A stretch of DNA of 15,019 nt from an uncultured Clostridia bacterium (GTDB lineage Bacteria; Bacillota; Clostridia; TANB77; CAG-508). The position numbers were made by a program, and so were the translations under genes. Location of the stretch: positions 1 to 15,019 of the forward strand of contig CANRPQ010000025.1 in NCBI GenBank assembly GCA_947632525.1, read 5' to 3'. The stretch's first letter is position 1. Every line of letters starts with the position of its first letter. The notes under the pieces were generated by a model, which saw only the letters and a program-made list of their open reading frames with translations, was not told the DNA's origin and ran no database searches. Of this stretch, positions 1 through 6,423 are shown one piece after another.

Positions 1-450
1 GGACATTTAGTAATAGGAACACTACATACCAAATCTTGTGCAGAAACTATTGACAGAATGATTAACTTTTATGATGTAAGAGACCAACAAACTGTTAAAT
101 ACTTAATTGCTTCTTTATTAAAGCTAGTAGTATCTCAAAGGCTTTTAAAAGGAAAAGACGGCTCTTTAGTTTTAGTACCAGAGGTTATGGTAGTTGATAA
201 TATTATATCAGGAATTATCCGTAAAGAAAAAATTAGTGTTGCTGAAATAGAAGATGCTATACAAAGTGCATCAGATAAAGGAAGCATAGGATTAATTAAT
301 TCATTAGCAGAACTTTTTGTAGAAGATAGAATCACATTAGACCAAGCAAAATCACAAATCGAAGAAAAGAATATTGAAATTTTAAATAGAACAATTATGC
401 AATTAAAAATTAAGAAAGATAACCAAAATAAAGATAGAATTACAAATTAA
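1..450 (+). CDS. pilT: Type IV pilus retraction ATPase PilT, C-terminal part (5' end outside window)
   Basis: The reading frame is open from base 1 and gives 149 residues of a PilT-type secretion ATPase. The fragment opens with GHLVIGTLHT followed by K-S-C-A-E-T-I-D-R, which is the His box and following helix of PilT. Next come a segment matching the PilT family (LLKLVVSQRLL, then PEVMVVDNIISGIIR) and a Lys/Asn-rich tail. PilT hexamers hydrolyse ATP at the cytoplasmic base of the pilus to depolymerise pilin. The 'SQRLL' and 'IIRKEKI' stretches favour PilT over the assembly ATPase PilB. An internal ATG at base 58 is only an internal Met, because homology continues upstream of it. The Walker A and B motifs lie outside the window. 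The next gene, 41 bp downstream, encodes the PilC platform, so the two are probably co-transcribed. Confidence 0.9.
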   Translation, partial: GHLVIGTLHTKSCAETIDRMINFYDVRDQQTVKYLIASLLKLVVSQRLLKGKDGSLVLVPEVMVVDNIISGIIRKEKISVAEIEDAIQSASDKGSIGLINSLAELFVEDRITLDQAKSQIEEKNIEILNRTIMQLKIKKDNQNKDRITN

Positions 451-491
451 AAAAATTTATACATTAAATAACTAAAAAGGAGGGAAAAAAG

Positions 492-1853
492 TTGCCAGAA
501 TATGTATACAAGGCTGTAACTAAGCAAGGACAAATTGTAAGAAATAGGGTAGAAGAATCTAGCAAAAACAATCTAATTAAAAAGCTGAAACATAATGACC
601 TATTACCAATTGAAGTTGTTCAGGTTGCATATAAAAGTAGAAAAGCACGTGTTAATAGAAGAAATGTTATTGATATCGACGATGTAATGAAAACAGCCAA
701 TTCATCAAATATTTTACAAGGAAGAGATACAGCAAGACCAAGTATTAGAGAAAAGATGAATTTAGCTCTATCTACAGGGCAAAGAATTACAATTCGTGAT
801 GTTATGGTTTTTACACAAAACTTCTATTTATTGAAGAAAGCTAACTTTAACAATATTCATGCTTTAAGTACAATTATTAATAGTACAGAAAACTTATCTT
901 TTAGAGGAGTGTTAGAAGATATTCTAGCAGGTGTAGAAGCAGGAGAATATATGTATACTACTATGGAGTACTATTCTAATATTTTTCCATATATTTATAT
1001 TAATATGATTAGGGTAGGAGAACTTTCAGGTTCACTTACAAAATCATTATCACAAGCAGTAAGATATTTGGATGATACTACAACAAGAAATAGAAAAATA
1101 AAAAGTATTTTAATACCAAATATTGCTCAATTTGTTGCAATTTTAGTATTGTTAATTGTAGGTACAATATTTATATTACCAGCAATTCAAGATGTATTTG
1201 ACCAAATGGGTACATCAATGGAATTACCACAAATAACGCAGTCGTTTATGCACTTCCTAGACTGGCTAAAAGTATATTGGTATCTTCCAGTAGGATTTAT
1301 TGCAATTGTTGTACTATCTATTGTAGGATATATTAATACTCCAAAAGGAAAATATAATTGGCATTATTTTAAATATAAAGCACCAGTTTTTGGAAGATTG
1401 ATTTTTGGAATTGACTTTTCTAGACTAATGAGAGCAATGCTTTTAAACTTACAAAATGGAATGAGAATTCAAGATGCACTAGAAGTTAGTAAATCAGTTG
1501 TAAAGAACTACGTAATGCTTTCTATAGTAGAAACATCTATAAATAACATTTTAATAGGTGGCTCTTGGATAGAACCATTTGAAAGCTCTGGACTATGCAA
1601 ATCTATGGAAATTGAAATGTTAAAAATAGGTATGCAAACAGACTTATCAGAGATGATGGAAAAACTATTAGATTATATGGATCAAGATATCAACAACAGC
1701 CTAGACAAGATTATGAAAGTATTACCAGAAATTTCTTACTCATTTGTTGGAATACTATTAATCTTCCTAGTAGTAGTTGTACTAGTACCATGTATCCAAT
1801 TATATATGGGTAACTGGTTAATAGATGCATATCAACAACAGGGAATAATCTAA
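492..1853 (+). CDS. pilC: Type IV pilus / type II secretion inner-membrane platform protein PilC (GspF family)
   Basis: This 453-residue protein has the GspF/PilC layout: an N-terminal 'EYVYKAVTKQGQIV' segment and two T2SSF-type repeats (about residues 100-225 and 300-430). Each repeat is followed by hydrophobic segments near residues 205-230 and 415-440, with a further segment near 260-280. The signature 'MIRVGELSGSL' at the end of the first repeat is clear. PilC is the membrane platform on which PilB and PilT act. The start is a TTG, chosen because AAGGAGGG lies 7 bp upstream and the first residues match the family. It is somewhat longer than the usual roughly 400 residues, owing to a charged insertion between about residues 50 and 95. 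It follows pilT closely and a new promoter begins right after its stop codon, so it is probably the last gene of its operon. Confidence 0.88.
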   Translation: MPEYVYKAVTKQGQIVRNRVEESSKNNLIKKLKHNDLLPIEVVQVAYKSRKARVNRRNVIDIDDVMKTANSSNILQGRDTARPSIREKMNLALSTGQRITIRDVMVFTQNFYLLKKANFNNIHALSTIINSTENLSFRGVLEDILAGVEAGEYMYTTMEYYSNIFPYIYINMIRVGELSGSLTKSLSQAVRYLDDTTTRNRKIKSILIPNIAQFVAILVLLIVGTIFILPAIQDVFDQMGTSMELPQITQSFMHFLDWLKVYWYLPVGFIAIVVLSIVGYINTPKGKYNWHYFKYKAPVFGRLIFGIDFSRLMRAMLLNLQNGMRIQDALEVSKSVVKNYVMLSIVETSINNILIGGSWIEPFESSGLCKSMEIEMLKIGMQTDLSEMMEKLLDYMDQDINNSLDKIMKVLPEISYSFVGILLIFLVVVVLVPCIQLYMGNWLIDAYQQQGII

Positions 1854-1856
1854 AAC

Positions 1857-1885
1857 TTGAAAAATTTGTAAAAATGGGTTATAAT
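1857..1885 (+). promoter_or_regulatory. Sigma-A-type promoter of the 78-aa ORF
   Basis: TTGAAA at 1857-1862 and TATAAT at 1880-1885 are separated by exactly 17 bp. This is one mismatch from consensus. It lies just after the pilC stop codon and 38 bp upstream of the small ORF, making that ORF an independent transcription unit. Confidence 0.8.
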
Positions 1886-1923
1886 TAAGGTATATCAAAA
1901 TTTTTTGAAAGGTGGCAAATACT

Positions 1924-2160
1924 ATGCCTAGAATTCGGATATACCAAATTCGTAAAGGAATGTTGGCGGAGAGAATCTCCAGTAACATTTCTAGAAATCT
2001 CATCAGTGAGATTGAATTCTACCTCATGACTATGCAGGCTCAGAAAATGGGAAGACTCCTCTTTGAGGTGAAATCTCCTATGCTGGATGCAATTGTCAGA
2101 GACATCAAAAAAATGGGCAGAGTCAAGTTTGTCGAAAAGAAATCTCGGAGAGTTAATTAA
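1924..2160 (+). CDS. Small basic protein of unknown function (78 aa), atypical codon use
   Basis: I do not recognise this protein. It begins MPRIRIYQIRKGM, is rich in Arg, Lys, Ile and Met, and has no signal peptide or membrane segment. The middle (about residues 20-45, with 'EIEFYLMTMQAQKMGRLLFEV') looks helical and amphipathic, and the C-terminus is strongly basic (KKSRRVN). The ATG at 1924 is chosen because AAAGGTGG at 1908-1914 sits 9 bp upstream; a GTG at 1912 overlaps that site and is unlikely. Its base composition is unlike its neighbours: about 39% G+C by hand count against roughly 30%, with Leu codons mainly CTC/CTG and with CGG, GCG and GTC present. A consensus-like promoter precedes it and a palindromic terminator overlaps its stop, so it is a complete monocistronic cassette, probably acquired. 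A nucleic-acid-binding role is conceivable from the charge but is not shown. Confidence 0.7.
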   Translation: MPRIRIYQIRKGMLAERISSNISRNLISEIEFYLMTMQAQKMGRLLFEVKSPMLDAIVRDIKKMGRVKFVEKKSRRVN

Positions 2161-2180
2161 CTCTCCGAGACTTTTAATTT
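2143..2180 (+). terminator. Palindromic intrinsic terminator overlapping the 78-aa ORF stop
   Basis: A perfect 28-nt palindrome (2143-2170; half-site TCTCGGAGAGTTAA) is followed by CTTTTAATTT. The stop codon at 2158-2160 lies at the centre of the palindrome, so the last codons form the 5' arm. The T-run merges directly into the -35 box of the next promoter. Confidence 0.8.
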
Positions 2181-2207
2181 GACAAAATAAGAAAATGATA
2201 GTATAAT
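2179..2207 (+). promoter_or_regulatory. Full-consensus sigma-A promoter upstream of rnjA
   Basis: TTGACA at 2179-2184 and TATAAT at 2202-2207 are separated by 17 bp, a perfect match to the vegetative consensus. The predicted transcript starts near 2214, about 205 nt before the rnjA start codon, leaving a long leader. Confidence 0.88.
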
Positions 2208-2213
2208 AATAAC

Positions 2214-2366
2214 CGTTAGAATATGTTTTAAGTGCGGAAATTGAAATAACATATTCATTTATTGTATAAAAAATGAAAAAATGATTCATATTTTCAATAG
2301 AGAGTTGAAAAAATATGAAAATATAAAAGTGTAACTTTTATTTAAAAGCGAATTATATTCGCTTTT
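2214..2366 (+). ncRNA. Structured rnjA leader or small RNA candidate (about 155 nt)
   Basis: Between the consensus promoter and a terminator-like hairpin lie successive inverted repeats: GAATATGTT at 2219-2227 with AACATATTC at 2248-2256; a 12-bp stem at 2286-2297/2305-2318 with a 2-nt bulge; TAAAAGT/ACTTTTA at 2324-2330/2334-2340; and the terminator stem at 2344-2366. No ORF of note lies within. The transcript could end as a free small RNA or act as an attenuating leader for RNase J. I cannot assign it to a known riboswitch class. It is inferred from sequence only. Confidence 0.4.
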
Positions 2367-2372
2367 CTTCTG
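2344..2372 (+). terminator. Terminator-like hairpin inside the rnjA leader
   Basis: AAAAGCGAAT at 2344-2353 pairs with ATTCGCTTTT at 2357-2366 across a 3-nt loop and is followed by CTTCTGC. It stands about 50 nt before the rnjA start codon. CTTTT at 2335-2339 could instead pair with AAAAG at 2344-2348, which would block the terminator stem, although that alternative is only 5 bp. The U-tail is short, so termination would probably be partial. Confidence 0.5.
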
Positions 2373-2419
2373 CGTTTTAAAATATATATAAAAGAAAGAG
2401 ATAGGAGAGATAAAACTAA

Positions 2420-4228
2420 ATGGCAAATGAATTAAAAACAAATGAGGTAAAGAGAAAAAGTTTACCAAGAAGAACGAACCAAATAGCATCTAACAAAAAA
2501 ACAGAAAGAAAAGGAACTGCAAATGAACATCCAAGAACAAATAAACAGGATAGAATGAGTTTTAATTTTAAAAAATCAAATTTAAAAATTATTCCACTAG
2601 GTGGATTAGAAGAGATTGGAAAAAACATCACTGTTTTTGAATATGAAGATGAAATTATATTAGTTGATTGCGGATTAGAGTTTCCAGAAGATAATATGCT
2701 AGGTGTAGATTTAGTAATACCTGATATTACTTATTTAATAAAAAATCAAGAAAAGGTAAAAGGGTTAATTATTACTCACGGACATGAGGACCATATAGGT
2801 TCTATACCATACATTTTAAAACAAATAAATATTCCAATTTATGCTACTAAATTAACAGTTGCGTTAATTAAAAATAAACTAGAAGAGCATAAATTACTAA
2901 GAAGTACCAAAATACATGTAGTAGAGCATGGACAAACAGTTAATTTTGGTAAAATGAAAGTAGAATTTATAAGAAGTAACCATAGCATACCAGACTCTGT
3001 TATGCTTGCTATTCACACACCAGTGGGAACAGTTCTTCATACAGGAGACTTTAAAATAGACTATACACCAATTGACGATAAGGTAATAGATTTAGGAAGA
3101 ATTGCAGAACTTGGAAACAAAGGAATACTAGCATTGCTTTCTGATAGCACTAATAGTGAAAGAAAAGGTTTTACAATGTCAGAAAGTTCTGTAGGGGAAG
3201 TTTTTGATAAATTATTTTTAAACAACAATAAGAGAATAGTAGTAGCAACATTTGCATCAAATGTACACCGTGTACAACAAATTGTAAATTCTTCTGTAAA
3301 ATATGGAAGAAAAATTGCAATTTGTGGTAGAAGTATGCAAAATATGATTGAAGCAGCAAGGGACTTAGGGTATATCAAAGAGGCAGATAATGTATTTATT
3401 GATATAGATAATATTAAAAATTATAGAGATGACCAATTAGTAATAATTACTACAGGAAGCCAAGGAGAAGCAATGTCAGCTTTAACAAGAATGGCAAATG
3501 GCGAACACAAAAAAGTAACTATTACGCCAAATGATATGGTTATAATTTCTGCAACTCCAATTCCAGGAAACGAAAAATTAGTATCTAAAGTTATTGATGA
3601 CTTAATGAAAATTGGTGCAGAAGTAATATATAGCTCATTAGAAGATGTTCACGTATCTGGTCATGCCTGTCAAGAAGAGCAAAAGTTGATTTTAACATTA
3701 GCAAAACCAAAATATTTTATACCTGTTCATGGTGAATATAGGCAACTAATGGCTCATAGTGATACCGCAAAAAAAATAGGTATAGAAGCAAAAAATATAT
3801 TTATAATGAATAATGGTAGAGTATTAGAGCTAAATGAAAATGAAGCAAAATTAACTAATTCTGTTCCAAGCGGAAAAATATTAGTAGACGGATTAGGCGT
3901 AGGAGATGTAGGAAATATTGTTCTTCGTGATAGACAACATTTATCACAAGACGGATTAATAATAATTGTAATGGGAATGGATGCTAATACGGGAGAAATA
4001 ATATCTGGACCAGATGTTGTTTCTAGAGGATTTATATATGTAAGAGAATCAGAAAACTTAATGGATGACTTAAAAAAGGTAATTCGTGAAGAAGTACGTA
4101 AGCTAGAAGAAAATCATATTAGTGATTGGTCAACAATTAAATCTACTTTAAAAGATGATCTAAGAGACTATATTTTTGAAAAAACAAAAAGGAACCCTAT
4201 GATTTTACCAATAATTTTAGAGGTATAA
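2420..4228 (+). CDS. rnjA: Ribonuclease J (metallo-beta-lactamase/beta-CASP nuclease)
   Basis: The 602-residue product has the RNase J architecture. A metallo-beta-lactamase core starts near residue 55 (IIPLGGLEEIGKN), with the zinc-binding HGHEDH at residues 120-125. A beta-CASP region follows, with 'ATFASNVHRVQQI', 'ITTGSQGEAMSAL' and 'VHVSGHA', and then 'VHGEYRQL' and a C-terminal domain. RNase J combines 5'-to-3' exonuclease and endonuclease activity in mRNA decay and rRNA maturation in Bacillota. The ATG is preceded by AGGAGA at 2403-2408. The first 50 or so residues are a Lys/Arg/Asn-rich extension before the catalytic domain, longer than in the B. subtilis proteins. It could equally be the second paralogue rnjB; only one copy is visible. 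It stands alone between two small cassettes, downstream of a consensus promoter and a hairpin-rich leader. Confidence 0.93.
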   Translation: MANELKTNEVKRKSLPRRTNQIASNKKTERKGTANEHPRTNKQDRMSFNFKKSNLKIIPLGGLEEIGKNITVFEYEDEIILVDCGLEFPEDNMLGVDLVIPDITYLIKNQEKVKGLIITHGHEDHIGSIPYILKQINIPIYATKLTVALIKNKLEEHKLLRSTKIHVVEHGQTVNFGKMKVEFIRSNHSIPDSVMLAIHTPVGTVLHTGDFKIDYTPIDDKVIDLGRIAELGNKGILALLSDSTNSERKGFTMSESSVGEVFDKLFLNNNKRIVVATFASNVHRVQQIVNSSVKYGRKIAICGRSMQNMIEAARDLGYIKEADNVFIDIDNIKNYRDDQLVIITTGSQGEAMSALTRMANGEHKKVTITPNDMVIISATPIPGNEKLVSKVIDDLMKIGAEVIYSSLEDVHVSGHACQEEQKLILTLAKPKYFIPVHGEYRQLMAHSDTAKKIGIEAKNIFIMNNGRVLELNENEAKLTNSVPSGKILVDGLGVGDVGNIVLRDRQHLSQDGLIIIVMGMDANTGEIISGPDVVSRGFIYVRESENLMDDLKKVIREEVRKLEENHISDWSTIKSTLKDDLRDYIFEKTKRNPMILPIILEV

Positions 4229-4235
4229 TATTATT

Positions 4236-4276
4236 ATAAATGCCAGTTTTAACATATTGTTATTACTGGCATTTAT
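4236..4276 (+). terminator. Probable rnjA terminator hairpin
   Basis: A 12-bp stem (ATAAATGCCAGT at 4236-4247 with its complement at 4265-4276) begins 7 bp after the rnjA stop codon. The loop contains a further short pairing, AACA/TGTT. It lacks a strong T-run downstream, so efficiency is uncertain. Confidence 0.55.
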
Positions 4277-4296
4277 GAATTTACAATTTAAGAAGC

Positions 4297-4325
4297 TTGA
4301 TTTTTATGTAAATTTAAGTTATAAT
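4297..4325 (+). promoter_or_regulatory. Sigma-A-type promoter of the 42-aa ORF
   Basis: TTGATT at 4297-4302 and TATAAT at 4320-4325 are 17 bp apart. Transcription would start near 4332, leaving a leader of about 90 nt before the small ORF. Confidence 0.75.
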
Positions 4326-4420
4326 AAAAATAATATTATTTCCTATATGGAAATTTTATAGGTACCTCAAGTTTCAGCTAAGCATTAACAATACGTCAGA
4401 AATAGACGGAGGTGAAAAAA

Positions 4421-4549
4421 ATGACGGCCACGAAAGCGCCTAAGAAGGATGCATCTGATTGCCTGAGTGTTGCGAAATATTTCAAAATTTTGCAAACTCT
4501 GGACAGAAGCCAGAAAAAAGACGCTCAGCAAAAAAAGCAAAAGCAGTAA
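4421..4549 (+). CDS. Small Lys/Gln-rich protein of unknown function (42 aa)
   Basis: This short ORF has a strong ribosome-binding site (GGAGGTG at 4408-4414, 6 bp before the ATG). It encodes a 42-residue protein beginning MTATKAPKKDASDCLSVAKY and ending in a Lys/Gln-rich tail. The middle 'CLSVAKYFKILQTL' could form an amphipathic helix. It has no signal peptide or membrane span and a single Cys near residue 14. I do not recognise the family. The codons (ACG, GCC, GCG, CTG) and about 42% G+C by hand count are unlike those of flanking rnjA and mraZ. It has its own promoter and a strong terminator, so it is a complete monocistronic unit. The regular signals favour a real gene over chance, although 42 codons is short. 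Confidence 0.6.
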   Translation: MTATKAPKKDASDCLSVAKYFKILQTLDRSQKKDAQQKKQKQ

Positions 4550-4556
4550 ACCGTCC

Positions 4557-4590
4557 TAAAAAGCCCTGTGAGAAATCACAGGGCTTTTTA
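4557..4590 (+). terminator. Strong intrinsic terminator after the 42-aa ORF
   Basis: A 15-bp stem (TAAAAAGCCCTGTGA at 4557-4571 with its complement at 4576-4590) closes on a GAAA tetraloop and ends in TTTTT. It starts 7 bp after the stop codon and is the clearest terminator in the window. Confidence 0.92.
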
Positions 4591-4603
4591 GTATTACACA
4601 GTT

Positions 4604-4629
4604 TTATAATTTTTTCAAAAAAATTATAA
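4604..4629. repeat. A/T-only inverted repeat upstream of the mraZ promoter
   Basis: TTATAATTTTTT at 4604-4615 is mirrored by AAAAAATTATAA at 4618-4629 with two bases between. A second run, TTTTTTAAAAAAA, follows at 4631-4643. These tracts end just upstream of the mraZ -35 box and may bend DNA or serve as an UP element. Confidence 0.4.
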
Positions 4630-4646
4630 CTTTTTTAAAAAAATGC

Positions 4647-4675
4647 TTGCTATTTTCTATATATTGTATTAAAAT
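4647..4675 (+). promoter_or_regulatory. Probable mraZ promoter
   Basis: TTGCTA at 4647-4652 and TAAAAT at 4670-4675 are 17 bp apart. Transcription would start near 4682, directly at the MraZ boxes, the geometry expected for autorepression. Confidence 0.55.
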
Positions 4676-4684
4676 TTAATTGAA

Positions 4685-4710
4685 GTGGAGCAAAGTGGTG
4701 AAAAGTGGAG
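4685..4710 (+). promoter_or_regulatory. MraZ operator: three GTGG boxes with 10-bp period
   Basis: GTGGAG at 4685, GTGGTG at 4695 and GTGGAG at 4705 recur exactly every 10 bp, each preceded by A-rich spacer. This matches the known arrangement of MraZ-binding repeats upstream of mraZ. They lie between the predicted promoter and the mraZ start codon, so MraZ probably represses its own transcription here. Confidence 0.85.
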
Positions 4711-4735
4711 TAAAATGTTAGCGAGGTGATGAAAA

Positions 4736-5167
4736 GTGTTAATAGGCGAATATGAGCATTCTCTAGATGTAAAAGGCAGATTAATATTACCTGCAAAAAT
4801 TAGAGAAGATATGGGAGAAAAATTTATTATAACCAAAGGCTTAGATGGTTGCTTATTTGGCTTTTCACAAACAGAATGGGCTAACTTTGAAGAAAAATTA
4901 AAAGCACTTCCACTTACCAATAAAAATGCTAGAGACTTTGTAAGATTCTTTTTATCTGGTGCTATTGAATGTGAAATGGATAAACAGGGCAGATTTTTAA
5001 TAGCAGCAAACTTACGTGAATATGCAAAATTAGAAAAAGATGCTGTAATTATTGGTGTAGGTACCAGAATTGAAATTTGGAATAAAGAAAAATGGAAATC
5101 TTACAATAGTGATGAAAATATCTCAGCAGATGAAATTGCTGAAAATATGACAATGCTTGGTATATAA
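4736..5167 (+). CDS. mraZ: Transcriptional regulator MraZ
   Basis: The 143-residue protein has the two SpoVT/AbrB-like MraZ domains. The first is MLIGEYEHSLDVKGRLILPA at the N-terminus; the second, about residues 75-100, contains 'GAIECEMDKQGRFLIAANLREYA'. MraZ forms a ring-shaped oligomer that binds direct repeats upstream of its own gene and controls the division and cell-wall cluster. The GTG start is supported by GAGGTGAT at 4723-4730 and by the family's conserved N-terminus. Length is normal. Three GTGG boxes lie 26-51 bp upstream. The following gene is rsmH as usual, but 278 bp away rather than tightly linked. Confidence 0.95.
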   Translation: MLIGEYEHSLDVKGRLILPAKIREDMGEKFIITKGLDGCLFGFSQTEWANFEEKLKALPLTNKNARDFVRFFLSGAIECEMDKQGRFLIAANLREYAKLEKDAVIIGVGTRIEIWNKEKWKSYNSDENISADEIAENMTMLGI

Positions 5168-5445
5168 CTTGCAAAAGTTTATATAAAACACAAAAGATAA
5201 AATTTCAAGATACAAAAGATAAAATATCAAAATTTTACCAATGAAAAATTAATGGTATACAAAAGATGAAATATGAAATTTTCACAAAAGATTTCAATTT
5301 CAAAAGAAAAGATAAGTACGTACACTAAAGTAAAGTTATAAATTTACTAAAGAGAATATAGCATTACAGTTGGTATGCAAATACCAACTGCTTGTGCTAT
5401 TTGTTTGAAAATGAATTACATTGCTGAAGAAAGGAACAAGTTTAA
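5168..5445. other. Intergenic spacer mraZ-rsmH with ACAAAAGAT repeats
   Basis: This unusually long spacer is almost pure A/T in its first half. ACAAAAGAT occurs four times, at 5190, 5212, 5259 and 5284, within degenerate A-rich text. The hairpin at 5358-5400 occupies its end. No ORF with a ribosome-binding site is seen. Confidence 0.5.
5358..5406 (+). terminator. Hairpin before rsmH, possible attenuator or terminator
   Basis: CAGTTGGTAT at 5367-5376 pairs with ATACCAACTG at 5381-5390 across a GCAA loop. Outer arms ATAGCA (5358-5363) and TGCTAT (5395-5400) extend it past a small internal loop. TTGTTTG follows. The U-tail is imperfect, so it may only reduce transcription from mraZ into rsmH. 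It could also be an RNA stability element. Confidence 0.45.
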
Positions 5446-6390
5446 ATGGAATTTAAGCACGAGCCAGTAATGTTAAAAGAATGTATAGAAGCACTTAATA
5501 TAAATCCAAATGGAATTTATATAGACGGAACATTAGGTGGAGCAGGCCATAGCTTAGAAATTGTGAAAAACTTATCTAAAAATGGAAGACTTATTGGAAT
5601 TGATAAAGATAATGAAGCATTAGAGGCTGCCTCAAAAAAATTAAGAGAATATAATAATGTTACTTATATACATGGAAACCATGATGATATTAAAAATATT
5701 TTAGATAAACTTCAAATAGAAGCAGTTGACGGTATTTTATTAGATTTAGGAGTTTCATCATACCAGTTAGATGAAAAAGCTAGAGGGTTTAGCTATATGG
5801 AGGAAGGTCCTTTAGATATGAGAATGGATACTTCAACTGGAATTACAGCCAAACAGATAGTTAATACTTATTCAGAAGAAAAATTAGTAAGCATTTTATG
5901 GGAATACGGTGAAGAAAAATTTAGCAGACAAATTGCCAAAAATATTTGTAAAGCTCGTAAGGAAAAGGAAATTGAAACAACAAAAGAATTGGTAGATATA
6001 ATAGAAAAATCTATTCCAAAGGCAAAACAGAAGGACGGACATCCAGCTAAAAGAACATTTCAAGCTATCAGAATAGAAGTGAATAATGAAATAAAACCAT
6101 TATATCAAACTATTTTAAATAGTGTACATTGTTTAAAACAACATGGTAGATTAGTAGTTATAACATTTCATTCATTAGAAGATAGAGCAGTAAAAAATGC
6201 AATGGTTGATTTACAAGGAAAATGTACTTGCCCAAGTGGATTACCATATTGCATATGTGGTTATGAATCTTTTGGAAAAATTATAAATAAAAAGCCTATT
6301 ATTGCAACTGAAGAAGAACAAAAAAGAAATACAAGATCAAAAAGTGCAAAAGTAAGAATTTTTGAGAGATTAGATAAAGAAAATCAATAA
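5446..6390 (+). CDS. rsmH: 16S rRNA m4C1402 N4-methyltransferase RsmH
   Basis: The 314-residue protein is a complete RsmH (MraW). It begins 'MEFKHEPVMLKECIEAL' and has the SAM-binding 'DGTLGGAGHS' at residues 27-36. It then shows 'DGILLDLGVSSYQLDEKARGFSY' around residues 95-118, 'HPAKRTFQAIRIEVNNE' near residue 200, and the C-terminal Cys motif C-T-C-P...C-I-C. It transfers methyl groups from S-adenosylmethionine to C1402 of 16S rRNA, tuning the ribosomal P site. The ATG is preceded by AAAGGAA at 5430-5436. Length is normal for the family. It sits in the classical mraZ-rsmH-ftsL order and is followed 33 bp later by ftsL. Confidence 0.96.
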   Translation: MEFKHEPVMLKECIEALNINPNGIYIDGTLGGAGHSLEIVKNLSKNGRLIGIDKDNEALEAASKKLREYNNVTYIHGNHDDIKNILDKLQIEAVDGILLDLGVSSYQLDEKARGFSYMEEGPLDMRMDTSTGITAKQIVNTYSEEKLVSILWEYGEEKFSRQIAKNICKARKEKEIETTKELVDIIEKSIPKAKQKDGHPAKRTFQAIRIEVNNEIKPLYQTILNSVHCLKQHGRLVVITFHSLEDRAVKNAMVDLQGKCTCPSGLPYCICGYESFGKIINKKPIIATEEEQKRNTRSKSAKVRIFERLDKENQ

Positions 6391-6423
6391 ACAAATTAGC
6401 AAAAGATAAAGGAGGTGAAACTT

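Noticed and set aside
1912..1923. GTG start for the 78-aa ORF
   Set aside because: It overlaps the ribosome-binding site that serves the ATG at 1924.
5168..5330. CRISPR-like array from the repeated ACAAAAGAT
   Set aside because: The units are 9 bp, irregularly spaced (22, 47, 25 bp) and embedded in A-rich text, with no spacers and no cas genes.
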